Assembly (NCBI RefSeq): GCF_028640845.1
Contig: NC_080540.1
Span: 278,891,524-278,955,523 of the forward strand
Length of the DNA stretch: 64,000 nucleotides
DNA from: Ahaetulla prasina
Taxonomy: Eukaryota; Chordata; Lepidosauria; Squamata; Colubridae
Reading direction: 5' to 3'
This document shows positions 22,258-33,596 of this stretch, piece by piece. A model generated the notes under the pieces. The model did no database searches and was not told the DNA's origin. It worked only from the letters and a program-made list of their open reading frames with translations. The stretch's first letter is position 1. Each line of letters opens with the position of its first letter. The position numbers and the translations under genes were made by a program.

Positions 22258-22645
22258 CAGATAGTCCTCAACTTAAGACCAAAATTGAGCTCAAAATTTC
22301 TGTTGCTAAGTGAAACATTTGTTAAGTGAATTTTGCCCCATTTTACGACCCTTCTTGCCATAGCTGTTAAGTGAATCACTGCAGTTAGTAACACAGATGT
22401 TAAGTGAATCTAGCTTCCCCATTGACTTTGCTTGTCAGAGAGTCACAAAAGCTGATCAAATGACCCCAGGACACTGCAACCGTCATCAATATGAACCAGT
22501 TGCCAAGCATCCAAATTGTGATCACTTGAGCATGGGGCTGATGCAATGGTCATAAGAGTAAAAAACAGCCATAAGTCATTTTTTTCAGTGCCTTTTTAAC
22601 TTTGAACGGTCACTAAACGAACTATTTTAAGTTGAGGACTACCTG
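22258..22645. mobile_element. pogo/Tigger-like MITE
   Basis: Inverted ends CAGATAGTCCTCAACTTA and TAAGTTGAGGACTACCTG are flanked by TA on each side (22256-22257 and 22646-22647), as expected for Tc1/mariner-superfamily pogo elements. Internally it has repeated TTAAGTGAATC units. No transposase remains. Confidence 0.82.
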
Positions 22646-22647
22646 TA

Positions 22648-24031
22648 CTTATTTAAGCCAATTCTAATGTTTCATATTATTTAATTCAGACTGCTACTGT
22701 TTGCACTTCCCAATCCATCAAAGCAATCAGAGAGAACAAAAGTTCCTAGGAGGATTTAGAGCTATCTAGACTCCATTCATCTTTGAAATACTTCGTGGTG
22801 AAGCTATATCACAGGTTCCAGGAAGAAAAGTGAGATAAACGTTCTTGCAAATGGAGAAATGGACCACCTAAAGTTTCCCCAAAATTACAATTTTTTCTGA
22901 AATTTGAATGATATCACAGCTGAACTGGAAATATTTCAGCTCAATTATTTGCCAATAACAGATAGCCAGGTAAGTTTGCAGAAGCACAAAACTGATTCTG
23001 AAATGGGGAAAATGGGGACATGCGTACAATATCCTCACAACTGTTGTTCATTTTTTTCATTGTCATTACGTAAAACCATGAAGCGTCTGTGAGAGTCATA
23101 AACAAAACTCTTGGGGAAAAATTATCCTATGCACAGAAGACACACAGACATGGGCTATATTTGATTAAATTAACCCAGAGTAAGGAAAGTTGTGACAAAA
23201 ATAATATATTAGAACACTCATATGCAAATAATAAACGATGGAATGTTATGAAAGTTGCACTGAAAACATTTAGGAAGTACCGTCTGTAACTAAAATCTGA
23301 AGCAATATTGCAGATTTTGTTAAAGTTTCTGTGTTTACCTGAACTGAATGACATGGGGAGTTTAAGCAATGTTGACACAGAGCGGATTTATGCTGATTCA
23401 CACTTTTCTAGTATTTACTTAATCCAAGATAAACATACCTAGCGCTTTCAATCATTTGCCGTAGGCTTTGACTTCCAGACCACCAGCCATTTGGTCTCCC
23501 AGTGCAACATCTGCTAAGCAGAGAAACATATGTGTTACTAAACAGATTCTCCCTCCTCATTAGCCAGGATAAAACAATTAAAGAATGTGACATGCATGAA
23601 TTTATGTATACTTTCAAAACATGACCTTATTCCTGGCAATTGTAGTGTTACGTAACTACTAAAACAAGGTACTGTGATACAAGCTAGTTTCTCATGTCAT
23701 TTCCGCCCCCCCACCCCAAACTATACCATCAAACAATTGTTTTACATTAATACCAAACAGAAAATTGGTCCTTTTTTCCCCCAGACATTCCCATTTGCTG
23801 AATGTACACAGGGTTAAAGAAACCAGGGAAATTCTTATGAGTCAGATATAATGTTCTTGCACTTATTGAATTGTGAAATAACCAAGGGATGTGGTCTGTA
23901 TTCTTACTGGCTTCCATATACTAATTAAATATCAAGGGAAGGCATTAAGAGAATATTTTCCCATTGGGCTTTTCCAGTAATGGCATTATTACGTTATGGA
24001 CTTTTCTTTTACTTACAGAAATTCACAGAAC
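22648..24031. other. Unassigned sequence
   Basis: No recognisable repeat, RNA or coding feature in 1.4 kb. Confidence 0.5.
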
Positions 24032-24039
24032 CTTTCCAC

Positions 24040-24455
24040 CAGAGGTGGTATACAGCAGGTTCTGACCAGTTCTGGAGAACCGGTAGCAGAAATTTTGAGT
24101 AGTTCGGAGAACTGGTGAATACCACCTCTAACTGGCCCTGTCCACAGTGGTGGGATTCAGCCAGTTCACTTCCGGAAAACCGGTTGTTAACTTTCTGAGC
24201 AGTTTGGAAAACTGGTTGTTGGAAGAAATCATTAGGGCAGAGAACCAGTTGTTAAATTACATGAATCCCACCACTGCCCGCCCCCATCTATTCTCTACCT
24301 CCCGAGTCTCAGTTGATTGGGAGGAAATGGGGATTTTGCAGTAATCTTCCCCTGGAGTGGGGAGGGAATGGAGATTTTACAGTATCCTTCCTCTGCCACA
24401 CCCACCAAGCCACACCCACAGAACTGGTAGTAAAAAAATTTGAATCCTACCACTG
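24040..24455 (+). mobile_element. hAT element interrupted by a second hAT element
   Basis: Outer ends CAGAGGTGGTATACAGCAGG and GAATCCTACCACTG; the flanks CTTTCCAC and TTTCCACC overlap by seven bases. Its left arm is interrupted at 24145-24276. The module ATCCTTCC/TTGCAGT occurs twice on the right. Confidence 0.85.
24145..24276. mobile_element. Nested short hAT element (132 bp)
   Basis: Nearly symmetrical ends CAGTGGTGGGATTCAGCCAG and CATGAATCCCACCACTG, with AACCGGTTGTTAA-type repeats inside. The flanks TCCA and CCCG do not show a clean duplication, so the site has drifted. It lies within the hAT at 24040. Confidence 0.78.
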
Positions 24456-24499
24456 TTTCCACCCCATTTCAATGCCCATGCATCTGAGGCAGAGTTCTA

Positions 24500-24861
24500 C
24501 AGGTAGGCCTCAAGTTATGACCATAACTGAGCCCAGAATTTCTGTTGCTAAAGTGAGACAGTTGTTAAGTGAATTTTATCCTATTTTACGACCTTTCCAG
24601 TCACAGTTGTTAAGTGGATCACCACAATTGTTAATTGTTATTAACATGGTTGATAAATGAATCTGGCTTCCCCGCTGATCATTCACATGACTGCGGAACA
24701 TGCAATGAATATGAGTCAATTGCCAAGCATTTTAATTTTGATCACATGACTACAGGGATCCTGCAATGGTCGTAAGTGTGAAAAGCAGTTGTAAATCACT
24801 CTTGTGCCATTGTAACTTTGAATGGTCACTAAATGAACTGTTGTAAGTCGAGGACTACCTG
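24500..24861. mobile_element. pogo/Tigger-like MITE
   Basis: Ends CAGGTAGGCCTCAAGTTA and TAAGTCGAGGACTACCTG, with TA at 24498-24499 and 24862-24863. Same family as 22258. Confidence 0.85.
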
Positions 24862-24863
24862 TA

Positions 24864-25435
24864 TTCTAAATTAGCCTGAATTCTAGCATTTGGAGAGATA
24901 GTGAACATATTTATCTATAACAAGGATTTGTGAGCTACAGGATTCCAAGTGGTTTACCACAAGGAGATGCTGGAAATAAATGTCTTAAAAACCATTTTAT
25001 CGTAGAACAAATCTTTGATTAAAACTCATACCATCCTATACTATACTCCTATAGTATAAAAAGAAAAATCCTAAGATCTTAAAAAAAAAACACCAAAACC
25101 ATAAACCATAAACCTTTAAACAAGAAGTTAAGACTACCATTGAGAAGAATTTTGACAGTAAGATGGGCAGCATATAGAATGAATGAATGAATGAATGAAT
25201 ATTTTAAAAAAAATCTGGCTCCAAGCAATCATCTCACCATAGATTCTGAACAAACTACATTTCACAGTTATCTTCAAAGGCAGCTCAAAATAGAACACAC
25301 TACAATAATTTAATCTCATAATGATAAGGCACAATTCACTGTCATAAGTGCTTCCTGGACCTAAAGGGAACTGCAGCTGGTGTACCAGTCTAAGGTAGAC
25401 AAAGGTGCTCCTAGCTATAATCTCACTTGCCTTCC
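24864..25435. other. Unassigned sequence with GAAT repeat
   Basis: (GAAT)n at about 25178-25200; nothing else recognised. Confidence 0.5.
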
Positions 25436-25614
25436 CTACCGGTTCCCAAATGTGACCACGCGCTTCACTCACACGCGCCACCTCTGTGTATGCGCATGGC
25501 CTTCTGTGCATGCGCAGTAGTAGTGCATTACGTCCAGGTGGGTGGGCAGAGCTTCCTGCAGTCACCGCTGCCGGTTTGCACCATCTGGAGAGAACCGGAT
25601 GAATCCCACCACTG
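25436..25614. mobile_element. hAT element, right end preserved
   Basis: Ends GATGAATCCCACCACTG. GC-rich interior with CATGCGCAGTAGTAG and a left ACCGGTTCCC; the left terminus is eroded and no duplication is visible. Confidence 0.6.
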
Positions 25615-26644
25615 ATCATGATCCTCAAACAGGAGCCATGATTTCAATAGAAATTATTTTTCTTTATTTGCCTTTCTTTCTTTTCTTTCTTTGCACTAGT
25701 ATTCTTCCTCCTTCTTTCTTCCTCTTTCTCTTTGTTTCTCTGGGTTTAGTTTATATTTAACTAATGTATTTATATTTTCCATAAAATATTGAATATTAAA
25801 ATAACTATAAAAAGAATTTAATTCCTATATGGCTATGCAACATAATTTTTTTTAAAAACTCCTTGTTCTAAAAGAGGAAATATTTTTCTCAAGATTTATT
25901 TATAGCAATAAGCCTAATCTATAGACCACATTTGGAACATTTACATGTGGAAGATCTAATTCTACAGTTAGTATAAGGATGTATTTTATGTAATTTTATT
26001 GCATTTGTTAAAGTTTTATTAATAATTACAGGTCTATGTATTTTATTGTTGTGCTTTCTGGCCCAAAATAGAGTTGGGTTGGGTTGGGTTGAGTTGAATT
26101 GAGTTGAGTTGAGTTGAGTTGAGTTGAGTTGAGTTGAGTTGAGTTGCATAGGGCCTCTCTGTGTAGTATACACAATGGAATCTCTGATCAAAGAATACAA
26201 AGTGTCAAAAATATGATGGGGAGGAAGAAGAGTAGAAAAATAGAAAGAAATGAATCATAGAAGAGACCAAGGCAAATTGGTTAGAGGCCTAACTACTACC
26301 TTTTACATGGCATTTTCTGATTATAATCTTTTCTATACATGATACTCTGAATTAACTTAAGTGCACATTCTAGATTTCAGAACCATTATGCAACATTTGA
26401 AGATACTGTAGATATCACAACTTATTGCCAGGAGAAAATAATTTAGACAGTATAAAAATGATAAATCTGAAACTATCTTTTATTATTTTCAGAGATTATC
26501 GAGAAAACAAGAATTCAGAATACATGTTGACAGGAATGATTGAAGCCATTCTTTCAAGAGCATTGTAGTCTACTTTATTCCTGCAATTGAAAACATATAT
26601 AGGAACATCCATTAGAAACTAAAGTCTTAATCAAAATAGCTTGT
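25615..26644. other. Unassigned sequence with GAGTT microsatellite
   Basis: (GGGTT/GAGTT)n at 26070-26146 is the only clear feature. Confidence 0.5.
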
Positions 26645-26710
26645 TGGCTGTTCACCGCCCTGAGTCCTTCGGGAGAAGGGCGGTATAAAGATTAAAATAT
26701 TATTATTATT

Positions 26711-26746
<36 letters not shown>
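26645..26746 (+). mobile_element. Solo L2-type 3' tail with (ATT)n/(GTT)n
   Basis: TGGCTGTTCACCGCCCTGAG and GGGAGAAGGGCGGTATAAAG form the stem seen at the end of the L2-type LINE (11300-11350). A compound ATT/GTT repeat follows at 26697-26746. It could be a very truncated LINE or a SINE sharing its tail. Confidence 0.75.
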
Positions 26747-27210
26747 CCGTAACAAGATCAGTTCCAAAAGCAAATGAGCCAAATTTACTGCTCTTTATTA
26801 CAGAATATCAGGTTCCCTGCAACTCCAAATATCAAAATGTATTTTTTCTAAAAGAAGAATAAGATATGATCTAAGACCAGCAGTATCCACACTTCACCTT
26901 AAGAAGTTGTACCTTCAAAAAGAAGAGCAGAACTTTCAAAACATGTCTTCAGTTTTGTTTTCTATTTCACATGTGGAACTGGGAACATAATCCATACATC
27001 ATCTGGAGATGAAGCTGCCTTATACTGCACCAGATTTTTAAATTCCTGGCATTGACACTGTCACTGACAGAGGTTCAGTTTTCCAAAACTGGAAAGGCCT
27101 CAAAAATGGGAATGTGAGAAACATATTATTGTGGTACATTCTGACCTCAGAAAAGACTGTTCTACACGTTTCTATCCCATGTATAATCTCCACATACTCT
27201 TAGATGTAAG
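26747..27210. other. Unassigned sequence
   Basis: No recognisable repeat, RNA or coding feature. Confidence 0.5.
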
Positions 27211-27568
27211 AGGGATGTGGTGGCTCAATGGCTAAGATGTTGAGCTTGTCAATCAAAAGATCGGCAGTTTCAGCGGTTCGAATCCCTGGTGCCGTGTAAT
27301 GGGGTGAGCTCCCATTACTTGTCCCAGCTTCTGCCAACCTAGCAGTTCAAAAACACAAAAAAATGCAAGTACAAAAATAGGGACCACCTTTGGTGGGAAG
27401 GTAATAGCGTTCCGTATGCCTTTGGCATTTAGTCATGCCAGCCACATGACCATGGAGACGTCTTCGGACAGTGCTGGCTCTTCAGCTTTGAAACGGAGAT
27501 GAGCACCACCCCCTAGAGGCAGGAACGACTAGCACATATGTACGAGGGGAACCTTTACTGTTTACCTT
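27211..27568 (+). mobile_element. Sauria-type SINE, complete
   Basis: tRNA-related head with A-box-like TGGCTCAATGGCTAAGATG and B box GCGGTTCGAATCCC. The body contains CTTCTGCCAACCTAGCAGTT and GGGAAGGTAATAGCGTTCCG; the tail is GAGGCAGGAACGACTAGCAC followed by GGGGAACCTTTACTG. The tail resembles Bov-B, its presumed mobilising LINE. Sauria SINE is characteristic of squamates. Confidence 0.82.
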
Positions 27569-27983
27569 AGCTGTGGTGTTTTAGATAGCTCAGTACAGGG
27601 AATAACTGGTCAACCAGTGGCTTCACAGAAGCTTCCTGTTATACCCCTCAGACTTCTTTCTTATCACGCCACACACATCTCTTGTGGCAAAAACAGTGGA
27701 TTTTGGTGGTATAATTTTTCAATATGTCTCAGGAAAGGACAATAGGGAAAAAAATGTTTCCTTAAGCATTCCCTTGAAGAAAATGTACTGTATTCTGTTC
27801 TTTAAATCTGGCTGATTAGCAAAAAGATCTTGGTGGACAGTTTGATGAAAATATCAACCAAATGTGCAACAAAGCAAGAGAAAGAGAAATAGAAAGAGAA
27901 AGGAGTAAGTGCATGCAACCAAATTCCATGTGTGGAATAATTGGGAATGGAGCTGCAAATAAAACCAATAACTGTCTTATTGT
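27569..27983. other. Unassigned sequence
   Basis: No recognisable repeat, RNA or coding feature. Confidence 0.45.
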
Positions 27984-28300
27984 CCCTCAGATCAGGTTCT
28001 GCCTGGTGCAAAAGACAATAGAGACATCAAAACATGTGGTGCAGTTTATCAGGAACTTTTATTGAAGTGCTTCAACAAAAGGGTCCTAGCAGCTAAGGGA
28101 GCTGAGACCCTGAACAACAGCAGAACACGATCTTTTATACGATTAATTTTCAGAAATAGGGAAGTAAATTTTCATAAAGCTGTTACCTTTTTGGGAGTTC
28201 TACCTTGCTTTTAGGCTACATGTCTATTTGCCTATGGAGTTGTGCCTTGCTTGAGCACACATGTCATTTTGCCCCTATAGAGTTACGCCTTCTTAAACCC
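27984..28300 (-). mobile_element. Probable LTR fragment with U3 direct repeats
   Basis: On the minus strand: three units of about 42 bp (third truncated) at 28195-28300, then a TATAAAAG-like box near 28130-28138, then AATAAA at 28058-28063, and an end near CTGATCTGAGGGACA. That order (U3 enhancer repeats, TATA, polyadenylation signal) is typical of retroviral LTRs. No internal viral genes are present, and the U3 start is lost at the junction with Bov-B sequence. Confidence 0.5.
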
Positions 28301-28357
28301 TTTGTTGTTGTTGTTAGTTGCAAAGTCGTGTCCGACCCATCGTGACCCCATGGACAT
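28301..28357 (-). mobile_element. Bov-B LINE extreme 3' end
   Basis: GTTGTTGTTGTTAGTTGCAA and AGTCGTGTCCGACCCATCGT are the reversed Bov-B terminus with its AAC-rich tail. Only about 55 bp is retained; compare 46775. Confidence 0.82.
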
Positions 28358-28628
28358 TAAATCCTACATGTCCTTTTTGTCTCTAATTTTGTTTTCTGCT
28401 GCTTATCTTCTTGTTGCCACATCTTGTAGCTTCCTACCTAATTTTGACCGTGTGTTCTTACATTTCCTTTATTTCAAACTGACACGTTACTTCCCTCAAA
28501 GTTTTTACTCTTTCTTAGGATGGGGATATATTGCTTCTTAATAGGTGATCCATTAGTTTTATTAAAATGTACAGCAAGACTCTTGAATATTGGGACAGTT
28601 CTGGCCACAGCAGATTAAGAAAGGATAT
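28358..28628. other. Unassigned sequence
   Basis: A T-rich stretch with an open but featureless 79-codon frame beginning in the Bov-B end. Confidence 0.45.
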
Positions 28629-28630
28629 TA

Positions 28631-28885
28631 CAGGTAGTCCTCTGTTTACAACCACAACTGGGACTGGAATTTCCATTGATAAGCAAGGCGTTTGTTAAGT
28701 GAGTCACACCCAATTTTACTATCTTTTTGCCATAGCTATTAAGCAAATGATTGCAGTTGTTAAATGAATCACATGGTTATTAATCAAATCTACTTTCCCC
28801 AATTGATTTTGCTTGTTGGAAGCTAGCTAGTAAAGTAGCAAATGGCAACTTTACACAAGATGCTGCAACCATCATAACTGGATGA
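28631..28885. mobile_element. pogo/Tigger-like MITE, right end lost
   Basis: Starts CAGGTAGTCCTCTGTTTA after TA; internal TTGTTAAGTGAGTCACAC and CCCCAATTGATTTTGCTTGT match the family at 22258. The right end is missing. Confidence 0.75.
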
Positions 28886-29148
28886 GCCTGGACGATTGGA
28901 GTTTCCCATCTGGAGAAGGATAGGAATGTGATTTCAACAGTCCGTAGAAACTGTGCTAATTCGAATTCCTGTTTCTGAATATGAATAATATCACCAATTC
29001 AGAAACATTCTTATTTTTCCCTAATGCATTTTAATTCTATTTAAAGAAACAGGTCATTTTTTTATGTTTCCCTAAAAAAACTGCATTTTAAAAAAATTTT
29101 GTGGATCGAGTTTGGTGTCCTTTGATTTTATTTCTACTCACCACCATC

Positions 29149-29150
<2 letters not shown>

Positions 29151-29193
<43 letters not shown>
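29151..29193. repeat. (GT)n microsatellite
   Basis: About 21 GT units. Confidence 0.96.
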
Positions 29194-29197
<4 letters not shown>

Positions 29198-29214
29198 AGT
29201 ATAAGAAAATCTTG

Positions 29215-29430
29215 TGTCCCAAAGGTGCTTTTTCAAGAAGCAACTGGACTTTATTTGTTTTTCCTTGAAGATGTTTCGCTTCTCATCCAAGAAGTTTCTT
29301 CAGAACTGAAGAAGCTTCTTGGATGAGAAGCAAAACGTCTTCAAGGAAAAACTAAATAATCCAATTGCTTCTTGAAAAATCGCCTTTGGGACAACCATCA
29401 CCTGGATGACTGAGAATTTCCATAGACAAG
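29215..29430. mobile_element. Large palindromic element (CTTGAAGACG type)
   Basis: TGTCCCAAAGGTGCTTTTTC at the left and its complement at 29374-29393 bound a long hairpin, with CGCTTCTCATCCAAGAAG mirrored by CTTCTTGGATGAGAAGC in the centre. A non-mirrored tail CACCTGGATGACTGAGAAT follows. A second, disrupted copy is at 42199. Confidence 0.8.
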
Positions 29431-31159
29431 AAAATCTTATCTTTCACTTTTAACCAAGTCTCCAGAAGTCAACAGCCTCCCTGACCTCAAACTCTTCAGT
29501 TAAATTGCAAAGGTATGATGATTCAACAGATCAGCTTGCCTTGTGTCCCATTGATTAAGCAATGAGCAGGACCCTAAAAGTGAGCCTACTCTGTCATTGC
29601 AGTTTCCCTCTGGAACAGTATTCTGCTAGGAATTAATATAGTCCCCTCCCCACCTTTAAATAATCCTTAAAAACCTTTCTCTTTTCCCAGACTTGGAGTT
29701 AGTGTGCTCTTGGGTCCCTTTAAGTCAAGAGAAGGAGTGAATAGCTTTGAAAAGTCACCAGAATTAGGTACCCTAGGCATATGATAAATCAAGGGGAAAC
29801 TCTTCCTCATAGGGCTTTTCCAAATGGGGAAGTCTTAGCATTCAGGATGGCTTCAAAATAATGGAAAGCCGTGTTCTGGAAAACACCAGTAAGTTCTCCA
29901 TCATGTCCCACAATAAATAGGCTCAAAAACGTACCAGGAGAAATTGAAAGAAAAAATAAATGCAGTTTCAAACTTCATTTCAAACATTACACTAGAAAAG
30001 CAGACATTTTGCCATGAGGAAAGAAGACATTTGAGAAATTACAGATCAGATTTTGACACAATGGGATAAAAATCACGTACAAATAAAATGCAGAGGCTTT
30101 TATGTTTTGCCAGGCACACATTAGCTTCAGAGTGTGGGTGAGAAGGAAATTCAGTCTTGAACAAAATGTGGAAAAATTGGTAAAATCGTCTCCCAATGCT
30201 CAACAACAAGCTGCTGTCAACATCAGACTTCAATCAGCGCAAACATTTGTTCTTGCTTTTCTTTCCTGTTGCTCAATTCAATTACATTTTAAATCTTCCT
30301 ATGATGATTGGACAACCTGGAAAACTAAATCAGGGCGAGACAAACTATTGGTAGAATGGACAGCCATTTAATGTTTTGGGGAGGGTAGAAAGTCTTCATG
30401 ATGGAAGCAATGACATAATGAGTGAGGTCAATAAGTCAAACTGTGGTCCCCACCTTCTTTTTATTCCCTTTATGTCCATTTTCGTTTATTTTCCAGGTCC
30501 TCTTCTCTTTTTTTAGGGAAAAAAAACTATTTTAAACATTATCCTACAAATATATGTATACAAATTTACCACAAAAATGCAAGGAAACCCATTCTATTAG
30601 TCAAGGGATGTGATGCCACATTCACATGTTGTGACTCCTCATTTATATAATAGTCAATTTATATCCCATACTGCGACATCAGTGCTCTTTCATCTACCCA
30701 TTAAGGTCTGAATCTAGTAAATAGGACATCATAAGGAACCAACAAAGAGGATTTTTTTTCCTGGTGGGCTCCTGAAGTGTATGTTGCTGTGATTCAGATT
30801 CCATCTACAAAAGGCTGTTTTCGTTTTATTTTATTTTTTTTAAAAAAATTAGTCTCATGAATGGATTTCCTCTAACGTGGCCTGAATTTGGCCAACTGAC
30901 TCATTTTGATTAAAAACATTTTGTTAGGTTTCTTCTACACCCAACATGGTAGCCATCAGTCTTGTAGGAGGACTTTGTAAATACCAATGGTATATTGATT
31001 TATATAACATTAAAAACAAGCATATGTTGCCGCTGGAGGAATAATAATGACATTTTGAAAAACTAAGTTTATGTTCTGTTTTAAAAACCCTCATTGCTTA
31101 AGGCAGTGAAATGTCATATTGTTGTGCAACTGCAGAGAAGCAGAAAAGAACAAAGGGAT

Positions 31160-31162
<3 letters not shown>
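29431..31162. other. Unassigned sequence
   Basis: 1.7 kb without recognisable repeat or coding domain. The longest frame (30102-30371, 89 codons) is featureless. Confidence 0.5.

Positions 31163-31206
<44 letters not shown>
31163..31206. repeat. (AC)n microsatellite
   Basis: About 22 AC units; it inflates a spurious 241-codon frame. Confidence 0.97.
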
Positions 31207-31208
<2 letters not shown>

Positions 31209-31472
31209 CTTTCTACCCAACCCCCATGGAAATAACCATCAAACATGTGAATCAGGGTAGGCAAATTTGGGAGACTGGAAGGGACATTTGGCAATTTTTC
31301 AGAGCAAGTTTGTGCTCTGGTAAACCATTGAATACCATGGAGAATGATCTTGATCCCCAAATGCCTGCCATGCTGAGGAGAATTAGTCATCAAATATTTA
31401 TTTATCAGAAGCAAATAGGAAGATTTCTCTCTAATACCACAAAGATCACTCCAGAATTTCTTCAGTTTCATC

Positions 31473-31801
31473 CAGTGGTGAAATCCAATTTTTTTTACTA
31501 CCGGTTCTGTGGGCGTGGCTTGGTGGACATGTTGTGGCTTTGTGGGCGTGGCTTTGTGGGCATGGCAGGGGAAGGATACTGCAAAGTCTCCATTCCCACC
31601 CCGCTTCAGGGGAAGGAGACTGCAAAATCCCCATTCCCTCCCCCCTCCTGGCAGAAGGATATTGCAAAATCTTCATTCCCACCCCACTCTGGGGCCAGCC
31701 AGAGGGATATTTGCCGTTTCTCCAAACTACTCAAAGTTTTCGCTACAGGTTCTCTGAACTGCTCAAAATTTCCTGTCAGAACCTGCTGGATTTCACCCTC
31801 A
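31473..31801 (-). mobile_element. hAT element, three-module copy
   Basis: Reverse orientation: CAGTGGTGAAATCCAA at the left, CTGGATTTCACCCTCA at the right. GTTTCATC flanks it at 31465-31472 and 31802-31809. Three tandem modules (ACTGCAAA..CCATTCCC) of 45-50 bp at about 31565-31690. Confidence 0.88.
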
Positions 31802-32096
31802 GTTTCATCTTACCTTTGAGTTTGTTTGTTTTTTCTTAAACAGGGAGGCAACTTGTAAGTAAAGATGGTAGAAAAGGTTGGTGCTTTATTGTGGCAACCT
31901 GCCACTTCCCATTTAGTTTCCAGAAGATGTTCAAGAGGATAAAAGCTACAAAGAGAGACTGAAGTAATTAGCAATACTTAGCCTTGAGAATGATCGGGCA
32001 AAATTATAGGCCTCTTCAAATGTCTGAATGGGTATCACAGACAAGAAGATCAAGACCAGTTCTGTGTCCTTCTAGCATTCAGGTAACAGAATAGCA

Positions 32097-32355
32097 ATAA
32101 CAATAGGAATAGCAGTTAGACTTATATACCACTTCACAGTGCTTTATAGCCTTACACCCTATCTAAGCAATTTAAGAGTCAACATACATATTGCCCCCAA
32201 CAATCTAGGTCCCCATTTTACCAACCTCGGAAGGATGGAAGGCTGAGTCAACCTTGAGCCTGGTGAGAGTTGAACCACCAAATTGCAGGCAGCAGGCAAG
32301 CAGCAGAAGTAGCCTGCACTACTGCACTCTAACCACTGCACTACAGCGGCTCAAA
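32097..32355 (-). mobile_element. tRNA-derived SINE
   Basis: Tail AATAGCAGTTAGACTTATAT, body TTGCCCCCAACAATCTAGGT, B box complement GAGAGTTGAACCACC, A box complement CTCTAACCACTGCACTA, end CAGCGGCTC. Full length, reverse. Confidence 0.88.
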
Positions 32356-32507
32356 TAATGGGTTTATGGAGGAAGAACACAGCTTCCAATTTAATAAAAG
32401 GACTATTTTCTCCACAGGAAAAAAATTATTCAAAAGCAATAAGTGGAACCATTTATTTAGAGAGGTAGTGAAAGTCATCAATGGCTACTTCCAAACAGGG
32501 ATTAGAG

Positions 32508-32560
32508 CAATGGTGGCGAACCTTTTCGACTGGGCATATCAAAAATTCAGAAACTGCTTG
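32508..32560. mobile_element. Possible hAT terminus (GGTGGCGAACCT type)
   Basis: CAATGGTGGCGAACCTTTTC resembles the terminus of another hAT group. No matching far end was identified. A related fragment, AGTGGTGCTGACAAACCTAC, is at 33451. Confidence 0.4.
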
Positions 32561-32823
32561 ACTCTATTGGTATGTCTCTCTCACTGAGGGAGAGAGGGAG
32601 AGAAAAGAGAAACAATTTATAACAAGGAGTAATACATCACATTAAATTTATTTAATAAATAAATAAATCTTGACATAATTGTAAATATTTTTTGAAATGC
32701 CTATCCAAGGCAGCTCTATATTGCATGAGATCTAGAAGCTTGGAGTGTGCTCCTGTGTGGCCTTGCAGCCTCCAGAAAAAACAGGAAAGCACACCCCATT
32801 CTTGCACATTTTTGGGAGGTTCC

Positions 32824-33189
32824 TGTCAGAGTTTGTTGCAGAAATCACATCCAGAAAGCACACACAGGTAACTGATTCAGCAAAATTCATTTACTTCTTT
32901 TTATATATAATATAACACATGAAATAAGTATACAATATCCAAAAAGGTTTTTCCAACATGGTAGAGAGTAAACACAGGCAGAGGAGAGGAGAGTTTCAGT
33001 TTCAATTCAGCAGATTAGTTTGCAGCTTCTTGCACAGAAGTTAAACTAAGACACGCCCAGGCTCCTAGCTGTCTCTAGCAAATACTGTTTCATTTTCCAA
33101 ACAGTCCCCATTGGCTGATTTAGTTGCTATCCCTATTCATTGGCTGACCTTGTTGCTATGCTCTATTCCAGTTCATGAATATTCTGACA
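32824..33189 (-). mobile_element. Solo LTR with 5-bp target duplication
   Basis: Starts TGTCAGAG and ends TTCTGACA, with GTTCC on both sides (32819-32823, 33190-33194). Reading the minus strand there are two CCAAT boxes (complement of CATTGGCTGA at 33108 and 33137), then a TATATAAAAAG-like box near 32900, placing the promoter on the minus strand. No internal coding region: a recombination remnant of an LTR retroelement (ERV or gypsy; not resolved). Confidence 0.82.
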
Positions 33190-33194
33190 GTTCC

Positions 33195-33596
33195 AGACAC
33201 CATGCAAGAGGAAGTCTCTCTCACATGACTTCCAGAGAGTCTGAAGGCCCAGCATGTCATTAGTTCAACCTTCTGCTCAGTAATGGAACCCAACTCAAAA
33301 CATTATGGATAAATTATACAAATTGTCCAAAAATTTGTATTGTTGAGCAAACAAAACAACCCAGACAACACGATGTTTATTAAGCACTAATTAAATGTAA
33401 TAACAGAAAATCAATACAACTTTATAAAAAAAACATAACATAGATGTCTAAGTGGTGCTGACAAACCTACGGCACATGTGTCATGGATGACATAAGATCA
33501 AGTACTATGGGACATTGTGGCTTTCTTTTTCTAAAATAAATGTCTTGTATGTGGCAATCATTTTGAGAAATGGTTTTGGAGAAATGTCTTTTTTTA
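33195..33596. other. Mostly unassigned, with a possible hAT end
   Basis: AGTGGTGCTGACAAACCTAC at 33451-33470 resembles the hAT end at 32508. The remainder is not recognised. Confidence 0.4.

Noticed and set aside
25134..25628. 164-codon minus-strand frame
   Set aside because: Spans a GAAT repeat and a hAT fragment; no motif and no splice context.
26070..26146. Telomere-like repeat (GGGTT)
   Set aside because: The unit is a pentamer, GGGTT/GAGTT, not the vertebrate TTAGGG; it is a microsatellite.
27211..27300. tRNA gene
   Set aside because: A and B boxes are present but no cloverleaf can close; it is the head of a SINE. Same for the heads at 6729, 43440 and 62920.
31094..31819. 241-codon open frame
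   Set aside because: Made of an (AC)n tract (Thr-His repeat) joined to a hAT element; no domain.
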